This document shows positions 13,682 through 19,378 of a DNA stretch of 19,378 nt, in pieces. A model generated the notes under the pieces. It saw nothing but the letters and a program-made list of their open reading frames with translations. It ran no database searches and was not told where the DNA came from. Every line of letters starts with the position of its first letter. Positions within the stretch are counted from its first letter, which is position 1. The translations under genes were made by a program, and so were the position numbers. The stretch comes from Bacilli bacterium (GTDB lineage Bacteria > Bacillota_I > Bacilli_A > RF39 > UBA660): contig JAILQR010000100.1 in assembly GCA_024698845.1 (NCBI GenBank), positions 1-19,378 of the forward strand, read 5' to 3'.

Positions 13682-16600
13682 ATGATAGATGTAAGAAATT
13701 TCAAAGGTATCAAAATTGGTATTGCCTCTCCTGAAAAAATTCGTAGTTGGTCTTATGGTGAAGTTAAAAAGCCAGAAACAATCAACTATAGAACTCAAAA
13801 ACCTGAACGTGATGGACTTTTCTGTGAAAAGATTTTTGGTCCAACAAAAGACTATGAATGTTCTTGCGGAAAATACAAACGTTTAAGATATAAAAATGTT
13901 GTATGTGATAGATGTGGAGTTGAGGTAACTCAAAGTAAAGTACGTCGTGAACGTATGGGACATATTGAGCTTGCTGCTCCATGTTCACACATCTGGTTCT
14001 TTAAAGGTGTTCCTTCAAAAATGGGTCTTGTTCTAGATATGTCTCCAAGAGATCTAGAAGAAGTACTATATTTCGTAAGTTATGTAGTAATTGATCCAGG
14101 ATCAGCACCTTTAGAGAAAAAACAAACTCTATCTGATAAAGAATATAGAGCTTTCTATGAAAAATACGGAAACAGCTTTAAAGTAGGTATGGGTGCTGAA
14201 GCAATCCAAACATTACTTAAAGAAGTAGATGTTAATAAAGAAATAGAAGAACTAAGAAAAGAATTAGAAACTGCAACAGGACAAAAAAGAATTCGTCTTG
14301 TTAAAAGACTTGATTGTTTAGTTGCATTTAGTGAATCAAATAACAGACCTGAGTGGATGGTACTAGATGTACTTCCAGTTATTCCACCAGATTTAAGACC
14401 TATGATTCAACTTGATGGTGGTAGATTTGCTACATCTGATTTAAATGACTTATATAGAAGAATTATTAACAGAAATAATCGTCTTAAAAAATTACTTGAA
14501 TTAGGTGCTCCATCAATTATCGTTCAAAACGAAAAACGTATGCTTCAAGAAGCAGTTGACTCATTATTCGATAATGGTCGTCGTGGAAGAAGTATTACAG
14601 CTGCTGGTAACAGACCACTTAAATCATTATCTAGTATGTTAAAAGGTAAACAAGGACGTTTCCGTCAAAACTTATTAGGTAAACGTGTTGACTATTCTGG
14701 TCGTTCAGTTATCGTTGTTGGACCAAACCTTAAAATGTATCAATGTGGTATTCCAAAAGAAATGGCCCTAGAGTTATTTAAACCACATGTTATTCATGGA
14801 CTAGTTGAAAGAGATTTAGCTCATAACATTAAAGGTGCTAAAAAATTAATCGATTCAAGAGATGAATGTGTATGGGATGTAGTTGAAGATGTAATTACAG
14901 AACATCCAGTAATGCTAAACCGTGCACCAACTCTACATAGACTTGGTATACAAGCATTCGAACCAAAACTTGTTGGTGGAAAAGCTATTAGATTACACCC
15001 ATTAGTTTGTACAGCGTTTAACGCGGACTTCGATGGTGACCAAATGGCTGTTCACGTACCTCTTTCTGAAGAGGCTAAAGCAGAAGCAAGATTACTAATG
15101 CTTGGTGCTAACAACATTCTATCTCCAAAAGATGGAAAACCAATCGTTACACCTTCACAAGATATGGTTTTAGGTAACTACTATCTATCTATTGAAAAAG
15201 CTGGTGAAGAAAACGAAGGTAAAGTTTATAAAAATCCTAACGATGTTTTAATGGCATATGAAAGAAGAGAAATTACGCTTCATACAAGAATTGCTCTTCC
15301 AACAAATTCATTCAAACATAAAATCTTTATGGATGAACAAAAAGATAAATACTTAGTAACAACTGCTGGTAAATTAATCTTTAATGAAATTTTACCTGAT
15401 TCATTCCCATACTTAAATGAAGGTACTAAAGAAAATATTGAAGGATTTACTCCTGATAAATATATTTTAGATATGGGTACTAACATTCCAGAAGCTATTA
15501 GTAAGATGGAAATTGTTAAACCATTTGCTAAAAAAACTTTCGGACAAATTATTGCTCAAGTATTCAAAAGATACAAAACTACAGAAACTTCTCAAATGCT
15601 TGATAAATTAAAAGATTTAGGTTTCAAATACTCAACAATAGCAGGTATTACTGTATCAGCTGCCGATGTTATCACAACTGATAAGAAACATGCTATAGCA
15701 GAAAAAGCTCAAGAAACTGTTGATAAAATTAACAAACAATATCAAAGAGGTTTAATTAATGACGAAGAACGTCATGAAGCTGTCTGTGATGTATGGAACA
15801 AAGCATCAGATGAAGTTGCAGATGACTTAAAGAGAATTTCTGAAGAAAATCCAGATAATCCAATCTTCATGATGATGAACTCTGGAGCTCGTGGTAGTTT
15901 AGGTAACTTCAGACAACTTGCTGGTATGCGTGGTCTTATGGCTAAACCAAATGGTGAATCTGTTGAAATCCCAATCCTATCAAACTTCTTCGAAGGATTA
16001 CACGTATCTGAATTCTTCTTATCTACACACGGATCTAGAAAAGGAGATGCCGATACCGCTTTAAAAACTGCAGACTCTGGTTACTTAACACGTCGTTTAG
16101 TAGACGTTGCACAAGATATTCTTGTTAAAGAAGAAGATTGTGGATGCACTAAAGGTGTTGTTGTAACAGATATTATAAATGATAAAGATGGTTCTCTAAT
16201 CGAAGGATTAGATGAAAGAATCTTAGGTAGATATTCTGCTCAAAAGATTATTAATCCTGAAACTAAAGAATTAATCTTAGATAAAAATGAAATGATTACT
16301 GAAAATATCGTTTCTAAAATCAAAAAAGCTGGAATTAAAGCTGTTGAAATTAGAAGTGTATTAACATGTCGTACAATTAATGGTGTATGTCAAAAATGTT
16401 ACGGACGTAACCTTGCAACAGGTAACCTTGTTGAAACAGGAGAAGCAGTTGGTGTTATGGCTGCACAATCAATTGGTGAACCTGGTACACAATTAACAAT
16501 GCGTACATTCCACTCAGGTGGTGTTGCCCATGGTGGTGATGCGGATATTACTCAAGGTCTTCCAAGAGTTGAAGAATTATTCGAAGCACGTATACCAAAA

Positions 16601-17374
16601 GGTAAAGCTACTATTGCAGAAATTACTGGTAAAGTTATTTCAATTGAAGAGTCTAATGGTAAACATAAGATTATGATTGAAAATGAAGCTGGTGTTACTG
16701 AACAAACTACACTTTACAACCAAAAAGTTATTGTTAACGTTGGTGATGAAGTAGTAGCTGGTCAAAAACTTACTCAAGGTGTTATTTCACCAAAAGAATT
16801 ACTAGCTGTAACTGACCCACTTACTGCACAAGAATATATAATTAAAGAAATTCAATCTGTATATAAATTACAAGGTGTTGATATCTCAGATAAACACGTT
16901 GAAATTCTTGCTAAGAGAATGATCAACAAAATTAAAATTGTTGATGGTGGAGATAGTGAATTCGTTGAAGGCTTAACTGTATCATTAAGAGAATTTGCTG
17001 ATGGTAATAAACCAGTAATCTTAAATGGTGGTGTTCCTGCAACAGGTAGACCAATTATGCTTGGTATCACTAAATCTGCTCTTGAAACTGATTCATTCTT
17101 ATCAGCTGCATCATTCCAAGAAACTACTAGAGTTTTAACAGATGCTGCTATTAGAGGAAAAGTTGACTACCTACAAGGATTAAAAGAAAATGTTATCATT
17201 GGTAAATTAATCCCAGCAGGTACTGGTGCAAGACAATATGCTGACATCGACTTAATTCTTGAAAAAGAATTCTTAGATGATGAACCAAGTGAAAAACTTG
17301 AAGAAAAATTAATGGGTGATGATTCAATCGCTGATGAAGAATCATCAGTAGAAGCTGAACCTGTTGAAGCATAA
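13682..17374 (+). CDS. rpoC: DNA-directed RNA polymerase subunit beta'
   Basis: Catalytic subunit of RNA polymerase, 1230 residues. The N-terminal zinc ribbon has Cys60, Cys62, Cys75 and Cys78. The active-site motif NADFDGD (447-453) holds the three Mg-binding aspartates at 449, 451 and 453. The second zinc site is Cys820, Cys896, Cys903 and Cys906. The trigger-loop region reads MAAQSIGEPGTQLTMRTFHSGG. No large lineage insert is evident. The tail is acidic (DDSIADEESSVEAEPVEA), like that of RpoB. The Shine-Dalgarno AGGAGGGTGA (13666-13675) lies inside the rpoB 3' end, so translation of the two is coupled. The gene uses more CGT, AAC and TTC than the low-expression genes of the window. A strong terminator closes the operon. 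Confidence 0.98.
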   Translation: MIDVRNFKGIKIGIASPEKIRSWSYGEVKKPETINYRTQKPERDGLFCEKIFGPTKDYECSCGKYKRLRYKNVVCDRCGVEVTQSKVRRERMGHIELAAPCSHIWFFKGVPSKMGLVLDMSPRDLEEVLYFVSYVVIDPGSAPLEKKQTLSDKEYRAFYEKYGNSFKVGMGAEAIQTLLKEVDVNKEIEELRKELETATGQKRIRLVKRLDCLVAFSESNNRPEWMVLDVLPVIPPDLRPMIQLDGGRFATSDLNDLYRRIINRNNRLKKLLELGAPSIIVQNEKRMLQEAVDSLFDNGRRGRSITAAGNRPLKSLSSMLKGKQGRFRQNLLGKRVDYSGRSVIVVGPNLKMYQCGIPKEMALELFKPHVIHGLVERDLAHNIKGAKKLIDSRDECVWDVVEDVITEHPVMLNRAPTLHRLGIQAFEPKLVGGKAIRLHPLVCTAFNADFDGDQMAVHVPLSEEAKAEARLLMLGANNILSPKDGKPIVTPSQDMVLGNYYLSIEKAGEENEGKVYKNPNDVLMAYERREITLHTRIALPTNSFKHKIFMDEQKDKYLVTTAGKLIFNEILPDSFPYLNEGTKENIEGFTPDKYILDMGTNIPEAISKMEIVKPFAKKTFGQIIAQVFKRYKTTETSQMLDKLKDLGFKYSTIAGITVSAADVITTDKKHAIAEKAQETVDKINKQYQRGLINDEERHEAVCDVWNKASDEVADDLKRISEENPDNPIFMMMNSGARGSLGNFRQLAGMRGLMAKPNGESVEIPILSNFFEGLHVSEFFLSTHGSRKGDADTALKTADSGYLTRRLVDVAQDILVKEEDCGCTKGVVVTDIINDKDGSLIEGLDERILGRYSAQKIINPETKELILDKNEMITENIVSKIKKAGIKAVEIRSVLTCRTINGVCQKCYGRNLATGNLVETGEAVGVMAAQSIGEPGTQLTMRTFHSGGVAHGGDADITQGLPRVEELFEARIPKGKATIAEITGKVISIEESNGKHKIMIENEAGVTEQTTLYNQKVIVNVGDEVVAGQKLTQGVISPKELLAVTDPLTAQEYIIKEIQSVYKLQGVDISDKHVEILAKRMINKIKIVDGGDSEFVEGLTVSLREFADGNKPVILNGGVPATGRPIMLGITKSALETDSFLSAASFQETTRVLTDAAIRGKVDYLQGLKENVIIGKLIPAGTGARQYADIDLILEKEFLDDEPSEKLEEKLMGDDSIADEESSVEAEPVEA

Positions 17375-17378
17375 TAAT

Positions 17379-17412
17379 AAAAGTACTTAACTTTTTGTTA
17401 AGTACTTTTTTT
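17379..17412 (+). terminator. Rho-independent terminator of the rpoBC operon
   Basis: A 12-bp stem, AAAAGTACTTAA (17379-17390) with TTAAGTACTTTT (17398-17409), a seven-nt loop and a T-run of seven. It starts 5 nt after the rpoC stop. Confidence 0.9.
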
Positions 17413-17509
17413 ATGTAAAGTAAATTAAAATATAGTCATAACTACTTAAATATAAATATTTTATATGTTATTCTATAAGTATAATAATAGGAAAGTAGGT
17501 ATATATATT

Positions 17510-17683
17510 ATGGCAACTGCAAAGAAAGCTACAACAAAGAAGCCAGCTGCTAAAAAAACTACAACTAAAAAAGTTACTCCTAAAAAAAGTGCATTATCAG
17601 TTGAAGATAAAAAAACTATCTGGGGTATTGTAACTGCAATAGTAGTTGGTTTACTTGTATTTGGTTTTTATTACCTTGCATAA
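17510..17683 (+). CDS. Small membrane protein with Lys-Lys pentapeptide repeats
   Basis: 57 residues from ATG 17510, with AGTAGGT 9 nt upstream. A longer in-frame start at 17465 (TTATATG context) lacks a ribosome binding site and adds residues unlike the rest. Residues 3-27 are five perfect pentads of the form xxKKx: TAKKA, TTKKP, AAKKT, TTKKV, TPKKS. A short acidic spacer (SVEDKK) and a single membrane helix (about 38-56, ending in YYLA at the C-terminus) follow. By the positive-inside rule the basic arm is cytoplasmic, so this is a tail-anchored, histone-H1-like arm that could bind nucleic acid, ribosomes or acidic lipid. It is not a fragment: it has a start site and its own terminator. It lies between rpoC and an unrelated membrane gene. 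Function is unknown. Confidence 0.8.
   Translation: MATAKKATTKKPAAKKTTTKKVTPKKSALSVEDKKTIWGIVTAIVVGLLVFGFYYLA
17516..17590 (+). repeat. Five 15-nt coding repeats (Lys-Lys pentads)
   Basis: Five consecutive 15-nt units, each with two Lys codons at the third and fourth positions. The units differ in synonymous codons (AAGAAA, AAGAAG, AAAAAA), which suggests the repeat is held by selection on the protein and is not a recent slippage product. Confidence 0.8.
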
Positions 17684-17714
17684 AAATAATAGTTTACAAA
17701 CTATTATTTTTTTT
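17683..17714 (+). terminator. Rho-independent terminator after the Lys-pentad gene
   Basis: A long AT-rich stem, about 12 bp: AATAATAGTT with AACTATTATT, a four-nt loop and a run of eight T. It starts on the last base of the stop codon. Confidence 0.83.
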
Positions 17715-17715
17715 G

Positions 17716-17744
17716 TTGATTAATATAAATTTTATAAATATAAT
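17716..17744 (+). promoter_or_regulatory. SigA-type promoter for the Cys-rich membrane protein gene
   Basis: TTGATT (17716-17721), a 17-nt spacer, then a perfect TATAAT (17739-17744). The predicted start near 17751 gives a leader of about 21 nt containing AAGGGAG. Confidence 0.6.
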
Positions 17745-17771
17745 ATTTATTGTGTAAGGGAGTTATGAAGT

Positions 17772-18875
17772 ATGAAAAACTGTGAAGACAAAAAATGTAA
17801 TTGTGAATGCTCATGTAATTGTGGTTGTAATAAACTATTAGTATTAATTATTGTTTTACTGGTAGGAGCATTTTTATTTTACTTTTTATATAAAGAAGAA
17901 ATAATTTTTAAAGACAGTTATAAAGAAGCTAATAATAATGCTTATAACTACAAAAAAATAGAAAAGAAAATAAAAAACAGTAAGTCAAATGAAATAATTG
18001 CATGTACATGCTATGATGATTTTGATTCTGACTGTAAATCTTATAATGTATCTAAAAAAGATATGTTAAAAATTGTAGATAAAATTAAATCTACTGATGA
18101 AGCAACATTACTTCCAACATCAACATTTTGTAGTACATATAGCTTTGAATCTATTGATAAAGATGGCGATACTATAATTTCAGGTTTCGTTGGTGATAAT
18201 CAAAAAAGTATTTTAACTGGATGTGAAGAAAAAGGTTACGCTTTTGATTTTAATGAAAAAATTGATAAATTCTTTGCTGAATTAATTGATGGAAAAAAAT
18301 CTAAACCATATGAAATTGAAATAACTGAAAAGAAACCTATCTTATATTTATATCCTAAAAAAGAAACTAAGGTAAAAGTTACTTTTGCTAAACCAAAAAA
18401 ATTAACAACTACATACCCTAAGTATAATGATGGATGGAAAGTTACTGCAAAACCTAACGGTGACTTAACAGATGAAAATAAAAACTATTATTATGGATTA
18501 TACTGGGAAGAAAAATCTAGTAATAATATAGATTTTAAAAAGGGTTATTACGTAACTAAAGACGAAGCACTTACATTCTTAGAAGATAAATTAAAATATA
18601 TTGGTTTAACTGATAGAGAAAGAAATGAATTTATTATTTATTGGTTACCAGTACTTGAAAAGAATAAAAAATCAGTAGTATATTTTGAACTTACTGAAGA
18701 ACGTCAAAAGAAAAATGAACTTATTATTGAACCTAAACCAGATTCACTACTAAGACTTTCAATTCACATTAAGAAAGTGGATAAAAAACCAAAGAACTTA
18801 GAAAAACAAAAACTATCTAATTTTAAAAGAAAAGGTTTTGTAGCAGTTGAATGGGGAGGAAAAATTCATAAATAA
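17772..18875 (+). CDS. Cys-rich-headed membrane protein with KPxxYLYP-type ectodomain
   Basis: 367 residues. The head has Cys at 4, 9, 11, 13, 15, 17 and 19, so six form an unbroken CxC ladder, like a metallothionein fragment. It is followed by a membrane helix (about 22-40) and a long extracellular part. There, Cys at 78, 80, 88, 120 and 151 could form disulfides. The C-terminal module starts at KKPILYLYPKKETKVKV (188 onward), continues TYPKYNDGWKVTAKPNG and has YYYGLYWEE (239-247). I know this module from secreted and lipoprotein-like proteins of many gut Bacillota, where its function is not established. The start ATG 17772 follows AAGGGAG by 10 nt; the ATG at 17764 is out of frame and stops at once. 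It is a single gene between terminators with its own promoter. Confidence 0.85.
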   Translation: MKNCEDKKCNCECSCNCGCNKLLVLIIVLLVGAFLFYFLYKEEIIFKDSYKEANNNAYNYKKIEKKIKNSKSNEIIACTCYDDFDSDCKSYNVSKKDMLKIVDKIKSTDEATLLPTSTFCSTYSFESIDKDGDTIISGFVGDNQKSILTGCEEKGYAFDFNEKIDKFFAELIDGKKSKPYEIEITEKKPILYLYPKKETKVKVTFAKPKKLTTTYPKYNDGWKVTAKPNGDLTDENKNYYYGLYWEEKSSNNIDFKKGYYVTKDEALTFLEDKLKYIGLTDRERNEFIIYWLPVLEKNKKSVVYFELTEERQKKNELIIEPKPDSLLRLSIHIKKVDKKPKNLEKQKLSNFKRKGFVAVEWGGKIHK

Positions 18876-18903
18876 AAATGGAAGTATTGATTTCCATTTT
18901 TTT
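18874..18903 (+). terminator. Rho-independent terminator after the Cys-rich protein gene
   Basis: Stem AAAAATGGAA (18874-18883) pairs with TTCCATTTTT (18892-18901) around an eight-nt loop, with a T-run of seven. Confidence 0.85.
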
Positions 18904-18914
18904 ATTTATAATAG

Positions 18915-18920
18915 TATAAT
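18915..18920 (+). promoter_or_regulatory. Possible -10 element for the CDF transporter gene
   Basis: A perfect TATAAT about 35 nt before the start codon. The -35 position holds only TTCCAT, a poor match inside the terminator stem, so this is weak. Confidence 0.3.
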
Positions 18921-18955
18921 ATAACAAACATAGCTATAAAAAAGGACTTGATTAT

Positions 18956-19378
18956 ATGAATAAACATAAAGAAATAAAAATTGCCAGTATCTTCGGTATT
19001 ATTGGTAATATTTTTTTACTTATTATAAAAGGCACAATTGGTTTTATATGTCATAGTGAATCAATGATAGCAGATACTTTTAATAGTGCTGGTGATATAT
19101 TCACATCACTTATGACATTTATAGGAAATAAAATATCTAGTAAACCATCTGATGAAGATCATAATTTAGGACATGGTAAAGCTGAGTATATTTTCTCACT
19201 TATTATTAGTGTCGTTATGATTTTATCAAGTATCTTACTTATTAAAAATTCTATAGTATCTATTACTAATAATGATAAAGCAACATTTTCTATATGGCTT
19301 ATTATTGTATGTTCTATAACAATATTAGTAAAATTTGCTTTATTTATATATACCAATATTTTATATAAAAAATATAAT
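18956..19378 (+). CDS. Cation diffusion facilitator transporter (partial, N-terminal half)
   Basis: Open reading frame from ATG 18956 (after AAAGGAC) to the window end, 141 codons with no stop, so it is truncated by the edge and not broken. The fragment is hydrophobic, with four recognisable membrane helices. It matches CDF metal/H+ antiporters: IGFICHSESMIADTFNSAGDIFTSLMTFIG forms TM2 with Asp40, Asn43 and Asp47, and LGHGKAEYIFSLIIS is the family's GHGKAEY signature before TM3. CDF proteins export Zn, Mn, Fe or Co from the cytoplasm. Asn43-x3-Asp47 in place of His-x3-Asp or Asp-x3-Asp resembles MntE-type manganese exporters, but the TM5 half of the site is not in the window, so the metal is a guess. 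Confidence 0.88.
   Translation, partial: MNKHKEIKIASIFGIIGNIFLLIIKGTIGFICHSESMIADTFNSAGDIFTSLMTFIGNKISSKPSDEDHNLGHGKAEYIFSLIISVVMILSSILLIKNSIVSITNNDKATFSIWLIIVCSITILVKFALFIYTNILYKKYN

Noticed and set aside
13349..13798. 149-codon open frame on the - strand
   Set aside because: It is the mirror of the acidic, Glu/Asp-repeat end of rpoB and gives a low-complexity Ser-rich product with no start site; rpoB and rpoC fully occupy the + strand.
17465..17509. Upstream in-frame start for the Lys-pentad gene
   Set aside because: No ribosome binding site, the extra residues do not fit the repeat pattern, and ATG 17510 has AGTAGGT before it.
17510..17683. SecE, a small basic single-helix protein often near rpoB
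   Set aside because: It lacks the SecE amphipathic helix and its WP-type motif; the KK pentads and C-terminal end right after the helix do not fit.
1..19378. Genetic code 4 (TGA as Trp), as in Mollicutes
   Set aside because: Conserved Trp positions in der, murD, spoIVA, rpoB and rpoC use TGG, and no conserved gene is interrupted by TGA.
1..19378. Mobile elements, CRISPR arrays, tRNA or rRNA genes
   Set aside because: No transposase or integrase, no regularly spaced repeats, and no tRNA- or rRNA-like sequence in the gaps, the largest of which is about 160 bases.

Overview
This 19.4-kb window is AT-rich chromosomal DNA from a low-GC Gram-positive bacterium (Bacillota, probably class Bacilli). 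All sixteen genes I can support lie on the + strand. The two sporulation proteins (SpoIVA, SpoVIF), the peptidoglycan genes and the order ybxB-rpoB-rpoC and spoIVA-HU, both as in Bacillus subtilis, point to a walled Bacilli relative with at least a remnant of endospore formation. The RpoB N-terminus, the AT bias, the absence of TGA stops and the rifampicin-site residues lean toward the deep-branching, Mollicutes-adjacent side of Bacilli (RF39/RFN20/Erysipelotrichales-like lineages). That placement is an inference. Trp is encoded by TGG, so I see no use of genetic code 4.

Layout. 61-1281: a membrane-anchored lytic-transglycosylase-like wall enzyme. 1316-4155: a probable operon, engB (ribosome-assembly GTPase), a type IV prepilin-like protein, der (double GTPase) and an unknown acidic protein, closed by a hairpin terminator. 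4176-4463: spoVIF, with its own terminator and a SigK/SigE-like promoter. 4509-6356: murD plus a second prepilin-like gene, then a terminator. 6398-7876: spoIVA. 8036-8346: the nucleoid protein HU. 8469-9305: an anchored extracytoplasmic protein of unknown function. 9372-17412: ybxB (RsmC-like methyltransferase), rpoB and rpoC, with a near-consensus promoter for rpoBC inside the 3' end of ybxB and a strong terminator after rpoC. 17510-17714: a 57-residue protein made of five Lys-Lys pentapeptides and one membrane helix. 17772-18903: a membrane protein with a CxCxCxCxCxC N-terminus and an ectodomain of a type recurrent in gut Bacillota. 18956-end: the start of a cation diffusion facilitator, cut by the window edge.

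Most of the window is housekeeping: transcription (rpoB/C), ribosome maturation (engB, der, ybxB), wall synthesis (murD), chromosome packing (HU) and spore coat assembly (spoIVA, spoVIF). The less ordinary elements are the small genes between them: two orphan prepilins, the Lys-pentad membrane peptide and the Cys-rich membrane protein. RpoB carries non-canonical residues at two classic rifampicin-contact positions, which predicts intrinsic resistance. MurD has altered versions of two usually conserved active-site signatures. I found no mobile element, CRISPR array, tRNA, rRNA or gene on the - strand. No gene-free stretch exceeds about 160 bases.
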